The notes beneath the pieces are model-generated. The model searched no databases. It was not told the origin of the DNA and saw only the letters and a program-made list of their open reading frames with translations. The position numbers were made by a program, and so were the translations under genes. From Guyparkeria halophila (GTDB lineage: Bacteria > Pseudomonadota > Gammaproteobacteria > Halothiobacillales > Halothiobacillaceae), in assembly GCF_034479635.1 (NCBI RefSeq), contig NZ_CP140153.1:1619501-1683500 (forward strand): a stretch of 64,000 nucleotides of DNA, in the 5' to 3' direction. Shown piece after piece: positions 49,614-59,117 of the stretch; position 1 is the stretch's first letter; each line of letters starts with the position of its first letter.

Positions 49614-50814
49614 TCACGGCAGCATCGACACGCGTGCGGCGAGGATCGGCGCCCCCGGTTCGCCCGAGGCGCTGCGGCTGATGCTGCTGGGTGCCGGCGA
49701 GCTGGGCAAGGAGGTCGCCATCGAGGCCCAGCGGCTGGGCCTGGAGGTGATCGCGGTCGACCGCTACGCCAACGCCCCGGCGATGCAGGTCGCGCACCGC
49801 TCGCACGTGATCGACATGCTCGACGGCGCGGCGCTGAAAAGCGTGATCACCCAGGAGATGCCGGCGTTGATCGTCCCGGAGATCGAGGCGATCGCGACCC
49901 AAACCCTGATCGAGCTGGAGGCGCAGGGTTTCGTGGTCACCCCGAACGCGCGCGCCGCACGACTGACCATGGATCGCGAAGGCATCCGCCGGCTGGCCGC
50001 CGAGACGCTCTCGCTGCCGACCAGCCGCTTTGCCTTCGCCGAGACCGAGGCGCAATTTCTGACCGCCATCGACGAGATCGGCACGCCCTGCGTGGTCAAG
50101 CCGGTGACGAGTTCGTCCGGCAAGGGCCAGTCGCTCGTGCGCGAGCCGGGCGCGGCACTGCGCGCCTGGGAATTCGCCCAGTCCGGCGGTCGGGCGGGTC
50201 GTGGCCGCGTCATCGTCGAGTCGTTCATCGACTTCGACTACGAGATCACCCTGCTGACCATCCGTCACCGTGACGGCATCACCCTCTGTCCGCCGATCGG
50301 CCACACCCAGGTCGACGGCGACTACCGCGAGAGCTGGCAACCGCACCCGATGAGCGAGACGGCACTGGCACGGGCCGGTGAGATCGCGCGGGCGATCGTC
50401 GATGAACTGGGCGGTTACGGCATTTTCGGGGTGGAACTGTTCGTCAAGGACGACCAGGTGTGGTTCAGCGAGGTCTCGCCGCGCCCGCACGACACCGGGC
50501 TGGTCACCCTGGTTTCCCAGGATCTGTCGGAATTCGCCCTGCACCTGCGGGCGATGCTAGGCCTGCCCGTCCACGAGATCACCCAGCGCGGCCCGTCGGC
50601 CTCCTGCGCCATTGTCCGCGAGGGTGAGACCAGTCACCCTGCCCTGACCGGCACGAGCGCCGCGTTGGCCGAACCGGGCACCGAGCTGCGCCTGTTCGGC
50701 AAGCCCTCGTTGACCGGCAAGCGGCGGTTGGGCGTCGCCCTGGCGCGGGCGGAAAGCATCGAGCTGGCCCGGAAACGCGCCCGTCGTGCGGCCGGTTCGG
50801 TGCAGCTCAAGTGA
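49606..50814 (+). CDS. purT: Formate-dependent GAR transformylase
   Basis: ATP-grasp enzyme that converts glycinamide ribonucleotide, formate and ATP to formyl-GAR in purine synthesis, independent of folate. The 402-residue product has the N-terminal [22 protein letters not shown]-grasp motifs [15 protein letters not shown] and [24 protein letters not shown], and a C-terminal [10 protein letters not shown] strand. The start (ATG at 49606) lies within the end of the TrpB-like gene, so they are coupled. That pairing is unusual and metabolically unexplained. Confidence 0.95.
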   Translation: MADHGSIDTRAARIGAPGSPEALRLMLLGAGELGKEVAIEAQRLGLEVIAVDRYANAPAMQVAHRSHVIDMLDGAALKSVITQEMPALIVPEIEAIATQTLIELEAQGFVVTPNARAARLTMDREGIRRLAAETLSLPTSRFAFAETEAQFLTAIDEIGTPCVVKPVTSSSGKGQSLVREPGAALRAWEFAQSGGRAGRGRVIVESFIDFDYEITLLTIRHRDGITLCPPIGHTQVDGDYRESWQPHPMSETALARAGEIARAIVDELGGYGIFGVELFVKDDQVWFSEVSPRPHDTGLVTLVSQDLSEFALHLRAMLGLPVHEITQRGPSASCAIVREGETSHPALTGTSAALAEPGTELRLFGKPSLTGKRRLGVALARAESIELARKRARRAAGSVQLK

Positions 50815-50860
50815 TGACGGCACGCCGTTCCACAACCACGTCGAGGGAGGACGGCCACGG

Positions 50861-51799
50861 ATGAGCACGCGTCAGGGGATTCGCCTGGATGGCAGCGGCG
50901 GCCGGGTCGGGCCGCATCAAAAGCCCGCCGGCACCTGGATTCGATTCAACTGGGAGGACGCCGACGACCGGGAATGGCTCGAGCGGGAGGCCGGCGTCGA
51001 CGAGCTGGTCGCCGACAGCCTGCTGGCCGAGGACACCCGTCCCAGGGTGGTCGAGCACGACAACGGCCTGCTCCTGATCCTGCGGGGTGTGAACCTCAAC
51101 GCCGGCAGCCGCCCCGAGGACATGATCTCGCTGCGACTGTGGTTCGACGGCGAGCGCCTGATCAGCACCTCGCGTTTCCCGCTGCGTACCGTCGAGGGGA
51201 TCGTGCAACAATTGGAGCAAGGCACCGGCCCGGCCACGCTGGCCGACCTGATGATGGCGTTGATGGAGGGGCTGGCCGAGCGCACCGACGAGCTGATCGA
51301 ATCGATCGAAGAGGAAATCGACGAGTTGGAGGCGCAGCTTCTCGATGGGGCCGATCGAAAGCTACGGGGCCGCATTGGCGAAATCCGCCGCACGATCATC
51401 GTCATTCGCCGCTATCTTGCCCCGCAACGGGACGCGCTGGCCCGCCTGTCATCGATCAACCGCCCCCTGCTCGCCGGCCTGGATGGGCGCCGCATCCGCG
51501 AACAGGCCGATGCCCTCACCCGCCTGGTCGAAGATCTCGACATGGCCCGCGAGCGTGGTGCGATGATCCACGAACAATTGCTCACGCGGCTGTCGGACCA
51601 GCTCAACGCCCGCATGTATCTGCTCTCGATCGTCGCCGCCATCTTCCTGCCGCTGGGCTTTGTCACCGGGTTGTTCGGCATCAACGTCGGCGGCATGCCC
51701 TGGGTGGAGACCCCGATGGGGTTCTGGTGGGTCATGCTGGTGATCGTCGGCATCGGTGCCGGGCTGGGCATCTGGCTCAAGCGACGGCGCTGGTTCTAG
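50861..51799 (+). CDS. zntB: ZntB/CorA-family metal ion transporter
   Basis: Pentameric inner-membrane divalent-metal transporter. The 312-residue product has a long cytoplasmic N-terminal domain (about 1-250) with long helices, then two C-terminal membrane helices. The loop between them reads GINVGGMPW, the ZntB-type variant of the CorA GMN motif, and the tail is basic (KRRRWF). ZntB in enteric bacteria moves zinc. GGGAGG lies 11 bases before the ATG. It follows purT by 46 bases and converges with the ZIP gene, putting two metal transporters side by side. Confidence 0.88.
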   Translation: MSTRQGIRLDGSGGRVGPHQKPAGTWIRFNWEDADDREWLEREAGVDELVADSLLAEDTRPRVVEHDNGLLLILRGVNLNAGSRPEDMISLRLWFDGERLISTSRFPLRTVEGIVQQLEQGTGPATLADLMMALMEGLAERTDELIESIEEEIDELEAQLLDGADRKLRGRIGEIRRTIIVIRRYLAPQRDALARLSSINRPLLAGLDGRRIREQADALTRLVEDLDMARERGAMIHEQLLTRLSDQLNARMYLLSIVAAIFLPLGFVTGLFGINVGGMPWVETPMGFWWVMLVIVGIGAGLGIWLKRRRWF

Positions 51800-51813
51800 C
51801 CGAGGCGGGAGTA

Positions 51814-52647
51814 TTAACCCAGGGCCACGTCCAGCACCATCATCAGGATAAACCCGCCGATGACGCCCAGCGTGGCGTCATCGGCGTGACCGCTGCGCTG
51901 GGCCTCGGGAATCACCTCCTCGACCACCACGAAGATCATCGCCCCGGCGGCAAAGGCCAGCGCGTAGGGCAGGATGGGTTGCCAGAACAGCACCGCGGCC
52001 GCGCCGATCACCCCCGCGATCGGTTCGACCACCCCGGATAGCTGGCCGTACCAGAAACTCTTTCTCCGGCTCATCCCCTCGCGGCGCAGCGGCATGGCCA
52101 CGGCCATGCCCTCGGGAAAATTCTGAATCCCGATGCCCACGGCCAAGGCAATCGCGCCGCCAAGGCTCGCGTGATCAAAGCCGTAGGCCAGCGCGCCGAA
52201 GGCCACCCCGACGGCGAGGCCTTCGGGAATGTTGTGCAGCGTGATTGCGAGAACCAGCAAGGTCGTCCGCCGCCAGGTGGTCGGCACGCCCTCTGCCTCG
52301 TGCATCGGCGCATTGAGGTGCAGATGCGGCAGGACCAGGTCTGCGCCGCGCAGGAACGCCGCGCCCAATGCAAACCCGACCGCCGCCGGGAACCAGGCCG
52401 GCACGGACAAGTCACCGGCCATCTCGATCGACGGGGCCAGCAAGGACCAGAAACTGGCGGCAATCATCACCCCGCCGGTGAAACCCAACAGGATATCGAG
52501 CAGACGTCGATTTTCCCGGTCGGTGAAGAAGACGGGCAGCGCACCGGCAGCGGTCATGCCCCATGTAAACAGGGTGGCGACCAGTGCCTGCATGACCGGC
52601 GAGGCGCTCAGGAAGGCCTGCCACGGCGCGAGCAACCAGTCGATCAC
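51814..52647 (-). CDS. ZIP-family (GufA/ZupT type) metal transporter
   Basis: Inner-membrane divalent-metal uptake protein of 277 residues with eight predicted helices. Metal-site motifs are in helix IV ([14 protein letters not shown]) and helix V ([13 protein letters not shown]), and a His-containing loop ([12 protein letters not shown]) lies between helices III and IV, as in GufA-type ZIP proteins. Helix V carries Gln in place of the common His. Probable substrates are zinc, iron or manganese. It converges with zntB. Confidence 0.9.
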   Translation of the reverse strand: MIDWLLAPWQAFLSASPVMQALVATLFTWGMTAAGALPVFFTDRENRRLLDILLGFTGGVMIAASFWSLLAPSIEMAGDLSVPAWFPAAVGFALGAAFLRGADLVLPHLHLNAPMHEAEGVPTTWRRTTLLVLAITLHNIPEGLAVGVAFGALAYGFDHASLGGAIALAVGIGIQNFPEGMAVAMPLRREGMSRRKSFWYGQLSGVVEPIAGVIGAAAVLFWQPILPYALAFAAGAMIFVVVEEVIPEAQRSGHADDATLGVIGGFILMMVLDVALG

Positions 52648-52830
52648 GCCGATCTTCCCTGATTCGTTTCACACCCGACCTGGCCGCGCATCAATTCCCT
52701 CCTCACGTTAGCCGGGAAATGATAGCCCAGCGACCGGATGCCGCGCGACCACACGCTCTCGTACGACACCCGGCTTCGTTGTCTAAGCTACTGATGGTAG
52801 GAGCCAAACCCGACAGACAGGAGGTGAGCC

Positions 52831-53037
52831 ATGAGCAACGACATGTTGAAGGTCATCGAGGTCCTCGCCGAATCCGACAAGTCCTGGGAGGATGCGGCCG
52901 ACCAGGCGATTGCCAAGGCGAGTCGCAGTGTCCACGGCATCAAGTCGATCTACATCAAGGACTTCGAGGCCAAGGTCGAGGACAACCGCATCACCAAGTA
53001 CCGCATCAACGCCAAGATCACCTTCGAACTCGACTGA
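52831..53037 (+). CDS. Dodecin-family flavin-binding protein
   Basis: Small protein of 68 residues that assembles into dodecameric shells which store or quench riboflavin, FMN or CoA in characterised members. It follows the dodecin pattern: KVIEVLAESDKSWEDAADQAIAKASRSVHGIKSIYIKDFEAKVED, then a final strand YRINAKITFELD. A near-perfect AGGAGGTGA site precedes the ATG, implying strong translation, and a strong terminator follows, so it is a single-gene unit. Confidence 0.95.
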   Translation: MSNDMLKVIEVLAESDKSWEDAADQAIAKASRSVHGIKSIYIKDFEAKVEDNRITKYRINAKITFELD

Positions 53038-53060
53038 TCGAGACGTTGGTCGAACCGGAA

Positions 53061-53097
53061 AACCGGCCCGGCGCATAGCGAGCCGGCCGGTTTTTTT
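53061..53097 (+). terminator. Terminator of the dodecin gene
   Basis: AACCGGC...CGGC pairs with GCCGGCCGGTT, followed by seven T, 25 bases past the dodecin stop. Confidence 0.9.
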
Positions 53098-53134
53098 GAT
53101 CGACCCATCGCACTACTAGCCAAGCGGTCCGCGC

Positions 53135-53482
53135 CTAGTGCTCGGTGGCCAGCTTGTCGGTGCGCGCGGCCATGATGAAGTCGTTGCGATGCAGGCCGCG
53201 AATCTTGTGGCTCCACCAGGTGACGGTCGCCCGACCCCACTCGGTCAGCAGAGCGGGGTGATGGCCTTCCGCCTCGGCAATTTCGCCCACGGCGTTGGTA
53301 AACGCCAGGGCACTCGCAAAATCGTCAAAACGAAACACGCGCTCGAGCTGACGCACCCCGTCGCGGGTGATCACCTGCCAGTCATCCTGCAGTTCCTTCT
53401 GCAGTGCGGTGATTTCGTCATCGTCCAGCTTCGGCGCATCGGCCCGGCAGGCCTCACAGCGATTCGTAGCCAGTTCGCTCAT
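53135..53482 (-). CDS. phhB: Pterin-4a-carbinolamine dehydratase
   Basis: Dehydrates 4a-hydroxytetrahydropterin to recycle the cofactor of phenylalanine hydroxylase; in some bacteria it works in molybdopterin-type metabolism instead. The 115-residue product has the active-site motif [21 protein letters not shown] with His74, His75 and His92. The N terminus CEACRADAP is typical of proteobacterial members. No phhA is nearby. It stands alone, convergent with dodecin. Confidence 0.93.
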   Translation of the reverse strand: MSELATNRCEACRADAPKLDDDEITALQKELQDDWQVITRDGVRQLERVFRFDDFASALAFTNAVGEIAEAEGHHPALLTEWGRATVTWWSHKIRGLHRNDFIMAARTDKLATEH

Positions 53483-53624
53483 TTCGGTCTGATCTCCTCG
53501 ATATCAATGCTCAGGGCCCACGTCGTCCCGGCATGAGATCGGCGTCGGGCAGGTAAAGGTTCTCACTGGACTGTAGGCAACGAGCACAAGCACGTCTATC
53601 GGTGTCCTTATTCGACCCGGCGTG

Positions 53625-53649
53625 TTAGTTTGTATAGCTACCTAACTAA
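53625..53649. promoter_or_regulatory. AT-rich palindrome upstream of the EamA transporter gene
   Basis: TTAGTT (53625-53630) pairs with AACTAA (53644-53649) around a central TAGCTA (53635-53640), and the region includes TATAGC. It looks like an operator overlapping a promoter about 100 bases before the ATG. Downstream, a 15-base sequence (GGACACCGTTgCCGG) is repeated with one change at 53669-53683 and 53687-53701. Confidence 0.4.
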
Positions 53650-53752
53650 AACCGCACGAACCCGCCAAGGACACCGTTGCCGGCATGGACACCGTTACCG
53701 GGCTTACGTGACACCGGGCTCGTGCAGAGCCGTCCCGATACAAAGGTGCACC

Positions 53753-54649
53753 ATGACCGAGAACCAACACCATCACCGCCTGGGCCTGATCCTGATGGCC
53801 CTTGCCGTGTTGACCATCCCGATGTCGGACACCATCGCCAAGTGGCTGTCGACCGCGTTGTCCGTGGGCGAGATTGCGTGGCTACGGTTCGTGTTCCAGA
53901 CCCTCTTCCTGCTGCCCTTTGTTGCCATGTACTGGCGCGGTGGGCGACTGCAGCCAATCCATCTCTTACTGGGTGCGCTGATTGCCGCCTCGATCCTGTT
54001 CCTCTTCTGGGGGCTGGCCCATTTGCCGCTGGCCAACAATATCGCGCTGTTCTTCGTCGAACCCCTGATCCTGGTCATCTTCTCCGCCCTGTTCCTGGGC
54101 GAGCGCATCACCGCCAGGCGCTGGATCGGCGTCCTTGGCGGGCTGGTCGGTGCCGTGGTCATCCTGCGTCCCAACTGGAGTGCCTACGGGCTCGCCTCCC
54201 TACTGCCGATCGCCGCGGCCGCCTGCTATGCCGGCTACCTGACCGCAACGCGGGCCTGGGCCGACGCACCTCGGCCCCGCGATGCCCTGGTGCTTCAATT
54301 CTGGGTCGGGGCCGCCGCCTCGCTGGTCATGCTGGCCTTCATGCTCCTGGGCGCCGGCCTGGACTGGTCGCTCGCCCGCTGGGACATGCCGGCCACGCAT
54401 GAATGGTTCTGGCTGGCCATCGCCGGGCTGCTCGCCGCGTTCGCTCACGTCCTGATCGCGATGGCCTTCGCCCGCAGCGATGCCAGCCTGCTCGCCCCGC
54501 TGCAATACCTCGAGATCTTCGGCGCCACGTTGCTCGGCTGGTTGATATTCGCCGAGTGGCCGGACGCGTTCACCATCCTCGGCGGCCTGATCATCATTGC
54601 CGCAGGGCTGATCGTGATCCGCGAACGGCCGTACGATGCCCACCCCTGA
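53753..54649 (+). CDS. EamA/DMT-family transporter
   Basis: Drug/metabolite transporter superfamily permease of 298 residues with ten predicted membrane helices arranged as two EamA repeats (about 12-135 and 155-290). Typical motifs are NNIALFFVEPLILVIFSALFLGERIT at the end of repeat one and SLLAPLQYLEIFGATLLGWLIFAEWPD at the end of repeat two. Substrate is unknown; members export amino acids or other metabolites. The ATG at 53753 follows AAGGTG and gives the proper cytosolic start MTENQHHHRLG. Confidence 0.9.
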   Translation: MTENQHHHRLGLILMALAVLTIPMSDTIAKWLSTALSVGEIAWLRFVFQTLFLLPFVAMYWRGGRLQPIHLLLGALIAASILFLFWGLAHLPLANNIALFFVEPLILVIFSALFLGERITARRWIGVLGGLVGAVVILRPNWSAYGLASLLPIAAAACYAGYLTATRAWADAPRPRDALVLQFWVGAAASLVMLAFMLLGAGLDWSLARWDMPATHEWFWLAIAGLLAAFAHVLIAMAFARSDASLLAPLQYLEIFGATLLGWLIFAEWPDAFTILGGLIIIAAGLIVIRERPYDAHP

Positions 54650-54691
54650 GGTGGGCAACCGGGACGTCGCCGGAACGGCAATCCGGAAACC

Positions 54692-54720
54692 AAAAAAATC
54701 CCGCCGAGTCGGCGGGATCC
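54692..54720 (-). terminator. Terminator of the aldolase gene
   Basis: ATCCCGCC pairs with GGCGGGAT around a five-base loop. On the minus strand the stem is followed by seven T, about 30 bases past the aldolase stop. Confidence 0.9.
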
Positions 54721-54747
54721 TTGTGTCCATTCGGCTGGCTGCCGGAA

Positions 54748-55794
54748 TCAGGCGCTTTCCATGTCCTCGCTGTACTTGCCGAGGCTTGCCAGGCCGTTGA
54801 ACTTGGCCCGCTCGAGCGCACGCTGCTGGGCCTCCGCCACGTTACCCGGCTCGCCCTTCCAGTAGTCGAGCGCCGGACCCTGGATGGCGCGGGCGTAGGA
54901 GAAGGTCAGCGGCCACGGCAGGCGATCGCCGTGGCGGGTGTGCATGGCGTTGAGATGCGCGCTCGATTCCTCGACGCCCTGCCCGCCGGAGAGGAACACC
55001 ACGCCACCCAGCGCCGCCGGGACGGTACGCAACAGGGTCTCGACCGTGCGGTCGGCCACTTCGTCGACGCCCGCCCGGTTCGAGGCATTCTTGGCCGAGA
55101 TCACCATGCTGGTCTTGAGGATCACGCCCTCGAGCATGACGTTCTGGTGATAAAGCTGACGGAAGACCTCGTTGAGCTCCTCCTCGGTGACCCGCTCGCA
55201 GGTGGCGATGTCGTGATCACCGTCGATCAGCACCTCCGGCTCGATAATCGGCACCAGACCAGCCTCCTGGCACAAGGCAGCATAGCGCGCCAAGGCGTGG
55301 GCATTGGCCTCGATGCAGCCTCGGGTCGGCAGGCCCTTGGCGGTGTCGATCGCGATCACCGCCCGCCACTTGGCAAAGCGCGCGCCCATCCCGTAGTACT
55401 CGGCCAGACGCTCACGCAAGCCGTCGAGGCCCTCGGTGACCTTCTCGCCATCCGAGCCCGCCAGCGGCTTGGCACCGGTGTCGACCTTGATGCCGACCAC
55501 CTGGCCGCGCTCGCGCATCACGTCGATGAACGACTTGCCGTCGCCGGTGGACTGGCGGATGGTCTCGTCGTAGAGGATCGCGCCGCTGACGTATTCCTCC
55601 AGGCTCGGCGTGGTCAGCAGCAGTTCACGGTACTCGCGCCGCTTTTGCTCGGTGGCGTCGATGCCGACGGCCTCGAACCGCTTGTTGCAGGTGCCGTTGC
55701 TCTCGTCGATGGCCAGGATGCCCTTGCCGGGGGCGACCATCGCCTGGGCGGTCCGGATCAACTCATCGGCTTTCTCGGGACGATACATGGTCAT
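54748..55794 (-). CDS. fba: Class I fructose-bisphosphate aldolase
   Basis: Schiff-base aldolase of glycolysis, gluconeogenesis and the Calvin cycle. The 348-residue product is of the eukaryotic-like class I type: KGILAIDESNGTCNKRF, KVDTGAKPLAG, and the Schiff-base Lys227 in EGVILKTSMV, matching Lys229 of rabbit aldolase. No metal-binding class II motifs are present. AAGGAG before the ATG at 55794 excludes a 20-residue upstream extension. It is a single gene with its own terminator. Confidence 0.95.
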   Translation of the reverse strand: MTMYRPEKADELIRTAQAMVAPGKGILAIDESNGTCNKRFEAVGIDATEQKRREYRELLLTTPSLEEYVSGAILYDETIRQSTGDGKSFIDVMRERGQVVGIKVDTGAKPLAGSDGEKVTEGLDGLRERLAEYYGMGARFAKWRAVIAIDTAKGLPTRGCIEANAHALARYAALCQEAGLVPIIEPEVLIDGDHDIATCERVTEEELNEVFRQLYHQNVMLEGVILKTSMVISAKNASNRAGVDEVADRTVETLLRTVPAALGGVVFLSGGQGVEESSAHLNAMHTRHGDRLPWPLTFSYARAIQGPALDYWKGEPGNVAEAQQRALERAKFNGLASLGKYSEDMESA

Positions 55795-55893
55795 GCGCGA
55801 ACTCCTTGATTCCGTATGTGAAATCGTGTCGTGAAAAGAGACCACCCAACACAATAGCCCCTAGCCCGGCGCACTTTCAAACGGTAGCGATCA

Positions 55894-56346
55894 TCACAGG
55901 AAGGCACCGCCCCCACCGATCGCGATGCTCACCAGGCCCAGCCACATGATGATGTGCACCAGCCGACGTATGCGCGGAATCATCTCCCCGCCGCGCGACC
56001 AGTCCTCGGCCGCCACCGCGAGATGCAGTTGCCGGTAGGGCCCGAAGGCAAGCACGGCGAACGTGATGATCGTCAGCCAACCGAACAGCTGCATTCCGTG
56101 CAGGTAGCCCGGCGAGCCGAACCCGCCGAAGCTCGAGAACAGCATCCCGTAGCCACTGATCAACAGGGCGGCAATCAGTACCCACACCCAGCGGAAAAAG
56201 CGCGTAAACACCCGATCCCAGAGCGATATCCGCTCGGGGCCGGAAAGAAACCCTACCGACGGGCGCAGGATCACGTAGGCGTAGAAGACCCCACCGATCC
56301 ACAGAACCGCGGACAGCAGGTGGATTACCATCAGCAAACCGGTCAT
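55894..56346 (-). CDS. CopD-like small membrane protein
   Basis: Four-helix membrane protein of 150 residues. The first helix (IHLLSAVLWIGGVFYAYVILRP) with an early His and WIGG, and a later helix (RLVHIIMWLGLVSIAIGG) with another His, resemble the CopD-superfamily membrane proteins of unknown or copper/haem-related role. GGAGTGACG precedes the ATG at 56346, which also gives the proper hydrophobic start. It begins 31 bases after the djlA stop on the same strand and is probably co-transcribed with it. Confidence 0.8.
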   Translation of the reverse strand: MTGLLMVIHLLSAVLWIGGVFYAYVILRPSVGFLSGPERISLWDRVFTRFFRWVWVLIAALLISGYGMLFSSFGGFGSPGYLHGMQLFGWLTIITFAVLAFGPYRQLHLAVAAEDWSRGGEMIPRIRRLVHIIMWLGLVSIAIGGGGAFL

Positions 56347-56377
56347 CACGTCACTCCTTTCTTGTAAAAACGCGTTT

Positions 56378-57160
56378 TCAGCCTTGTGCCTGCCGCGAAC
56401 GACGGACGGTCTCGTAGGCGTTCTGGATTTCCTGGCTGCGCTCCTTGGCCAGTTCGACCATCGAATCCGGCAGCCCCTTGGCAATCAGCTTGTCCGGGTG
56501 ATGCTCGCTCATCAACTTGCGATAGGCCCGCTTGACCTCGGCATCGGTCGCCGAGCGCTCCACTCCCAGCGCCTGATAGGCATTGTCCAGGGCCGCGGCC
56601 GTGGTCGGGGCGCCGGGGCCACGCTGGTAGTGCCCGGCCAACAGCGCCTCCAGCCGGGAGAAGTCGGCATCCGACACCCCCAGCGCATGGGCGATACGCA
56701 GCAACGCCTCGCGCTCGGCTGGCGCAATCTGGCCATCGGCGAACGCCGCCTGGATCTGAATCTCGAGAAAGACGCGCAGCAACGTCGGCTGGCTGCCGCA
56801 AACGCGCACGAAGCGACGAATGATCTCGTCCGGATCAAAATCACTGGCCTTGCCCCGATTGAAGGCCTCGATCGCCTGTCTGCGCCTCACCTTGGTCAGG
56901 CGCATCTGCGTCATGATCTGCTCGGCGGCGCGAATCTCCGCCTGCGTGACCTGTCCATCGGCCTTGCAGACATAACCGAGCACGGTGAAGGTCGTCTCGA
57001 AGAAGGTTTTCTGCACCTCCAGCAAGCGCCCACCGACCCGCTTGATCCGGCCGAGGAATCGGTCGAGAAAGTGGCCGAGCAGCAGTCCGATCCCGGCCCC
57101 GATCCAACCGAATATCCAGAAGCCCAGCCCGGCCCCCACCGCTTTACCAATCCAGGACAT
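56378..57160 (-). CDS. djlA: Membrane-anchored DnaJ-like co-chaperone DjlA
   Basis: Type III J-protein that stimulates DnaK at the inner membrane. The 260-residue product has an N-terminal Gly-rich membrane helix (WIGKAVGAGLGFWIFGWIGAGIGLLLGHFLD) typical of DjlA, a TerB-like helical domain (about 45-170), and a C-terminal J domain (about 190-255) with the essential HPD in SEHHPDKL. I chose the ATG at 57160 because the product then begins as E. coli DjlA does; GGGA lies six bases upstream. ATGs at 57172 and 57199 are alternatives. Confidence 0.93.
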   Translation of the reverse strand: MSWIGKAVGAGLGFWIFGWIGAGIGLLLGHFLDRFLGRIKRVGGRLLEVQKTFFETTFTVLGYVCKADGQVTQAEIRAAEQIMTQMRLTKVRRRQAIEAFNRGKASDFDPDEIIRRFVRVCGSQPTLLRVFLEIQIQAAFADGQIAPAEREALLRIAHALGVSDADFSRLEALLAGHYQRGPGAPTTAAALDNAYQALGVERSATDAEVKRAYRKLMSEHHPDKLIAKGLPDSMVELAKERSQEIQNAYETVRRSRQAQG

Positions 57161-57225
57161 GCGTATTCCCATCAATGAACCAAGCGTGCAGTGTGCCAAA
57201 AACCACCGGGCGACAGGCGATCACG

Positions 57226-58986
57226 TCACCGTGGCGATCGCCCGAACCTCATGAAAACCAGCATCGCCAGGACCACCAGCAGCCATCCGCCGTACCAGGG
57301 ATTGATGCCGCCCACGATCAACGCCATGCCAAGCGTCCCGGCCGCCAGGACATAGTATCCCAGTGGGATCAGGGCCTTGCGGATCAGGTCGCCCTCCCGA
57401 CCCACCAGCCCCACGGTCGCCGAGGCGGCGACGACGTTGTGGACACAGATCATGTTGCCTGCCGCCCCGCCGACCACCTGCAAGGCAACGACCCAGGCCG
57501 CCCCCGCCGATCCCAGGCCGATCGAATCGGCCGAGGCAAACTGGAACAGCGAGAACATCATGTTGCTGATCGTCGCCGATCCCGCCATGAACGATCCGGT
57601 GGCGCCGATCAACGGCGCGAACAGCGGCCAGAACGGTCCGGCCAGCCACGAGACCCCCTCGGCAAGCACCAAGGGCATGCTGGCGTAGGGTGAGGCCTGC
57701 CCCGAGTGTATGAAGACCTGAACCATGGGCACGGCGAACGCCAGGGCCAGCGCCGCAGAGAACAGCACACGCCCCGACTGACGCCACGCTCGCGCGTACG
57801 AGCCGGGGCGTTGATGCATGCGGTGAAGGAAAAAGGTCAGCAGGGAGACCACGACCAGGATGAAACCGGGCAGGTAGAACGGCTGCGCCGACGTCCCAAC
57901 CTCGGTGCCGAAGATACCTGGCCACTCCAGCGTCAGGGCCGGTGATTGCAGCCACTCGCGCAGGGGCGTCACGGCACGACTCAACACCAGCAAGCCGACC
58001 ACGAGGACGTAGGGCAGCCATGCCTGCCAAAGGGGCATCCGTGACCCAATCGGCAAGGCCTGGAGCTCGTCCTGAAGGCGGCTGACCCAGTCCGGCTGCC
58101 ATCGATCGCGCGGCTCGAAGTCGAACACGTGCCGTGGCACCAGAAACCCCCGTCGGGCGGCCGTCACCACGATCAACAGGCCGACCATTCCGCCCACCAA
58201 CGAGGGAAACTCGGGGCCCAGCCATGCCGCGACGGCCAGGTGAGGCACGGTGAACGCCAATCCGGCGAACAGCGCGAACGGCCAGGCCGCCAGGCCTTCG
58301 CGAAACGAGCGCGAGGCACCGAAGAATCGGGTAAGGACGGCCACCATGATCAACGGCATCAGCACACCCACCACCGTGTTGATCACGGCCGCATACAGGG
58401 TGATTTGATCGAGATAGTCCGGAAACAGGGGCACATCGAGCAGTGCTTCGACCGACGGATGCCCCGTCAGCCCTGCATTCACGCCCACGAGCAGCGGCGT
58501 GCCCACCGCACCGAAGGAGACCGGGGTCGACTGGACGATCAGTGCAGAGAGCACCGCGGCCATGGCGGGAAAACCGATCGCCACCAGCAGCGGTGCCGCG
58601 ATGGCCGCCGGCGTGCCGAATCCGGCGGCGCCCTCCAGCAACCCGCCGAACAGCCACGCCACGATGATCGCCTGCACGCGACGATCGGGCGAGATGCTCA
58701 CGAACCCCGCCCGGATCGACTCGATCGCGCCGGATTCCCGCAAGGTGTAGAGCAGCAGGATGGCGCCGAACACAATCGTGAGGATGTTCAGCGCCGTCAC
58801 CACGCCATGCATGCTCGCCGCGGCCGCAACGGCCGGCTCGGTTCGCCAGACCAGCAGCGCGAGGACGACCGTCATCAGCCAGGCGACCGGCATCGCTCGC
58901 CAGGCGGGCCATCGCCGCACGACCAGCAGCACGAAGACCGTCGCCAGCGGCAACAGCGCCAATGTGAACAAGGCTCCCAGCGGCAT
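57226..58986 (-). CDS. L-lactate permease family transporter
   Basis: LctP-family proton symporter for lactate or glycolate, 586 residues with about 13-14 membrane helices. Family motifs include [61 protein letters not shown] and [22 protein letters not shown]. No lactate dehydrogenase or LldR gene is adjacent, so the physiological substrate is uncertain; in autotrophs glycolate is an alternative. GGAGAG lies before the ATG. It is divergent from the amino-acid permease gene. Confidence 0.92.
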   Translation of the reverse strand: MPLGALFTLALLPLATVFVLLVVRRWPAWRAMPVAWLMTVVLALLVWRTEPAVAAAASMHGVVTALNILTIVFGAILLLYTLRESGAIESIRAGFVSISPDRRVQAIIVAWLFGGLLEGAAGFGTPAAIAAPLLVAIGFPAMAAVLSALIVQSTPVSFGAVGTPLLVGVNAGLTGHPSVEALLDVPLFPDYLDQITLYAAVINTVVGVLMPLIMVAVLTRFFGASRSFREGLAAWPFALFAGLAFTVPHLAVAAWLGPEFPSLVGGMVGLLIVVTAARRGFLVPRHVFDFEPRDRWQPDWVSRLQDELQALPIGSRMPLWQAWLPYVLVVGLLVLSRAVTPLREWLQSPALTLEWPGIFGTEVGTSAQPFYLPGFILVVVSLLTFFLHRMHQRPGSYARAWRQSGRVLFSAALALAFAVPMVQVFIHSGQASPYASMPLVLAEGVSWLAGPFWPLFAPLIGATGSFMAGSATISNMMFSLFQFASADSIGLGSAGAAWVVALQVVGGAAGNMICVHNVVAASATVGLVGREGDLIRKALIPLGYYVLAAGTLGMALIVGGINPWYGGWLLVVLAMLVFMRFGRSPR

Positions 58987-59117
58987 CCCGACGAACCCTC
59001 TCCTGGTGACTGCCGCCCTGATGACGACGTTATATCTTTGCGACGTCTAGGATGGGTATAGCAGTCCTTGCGCGTTTTGCGTCAGAAAGGGTTTCCGGAC
59101 GCTTTTTCGAGGTGTTC

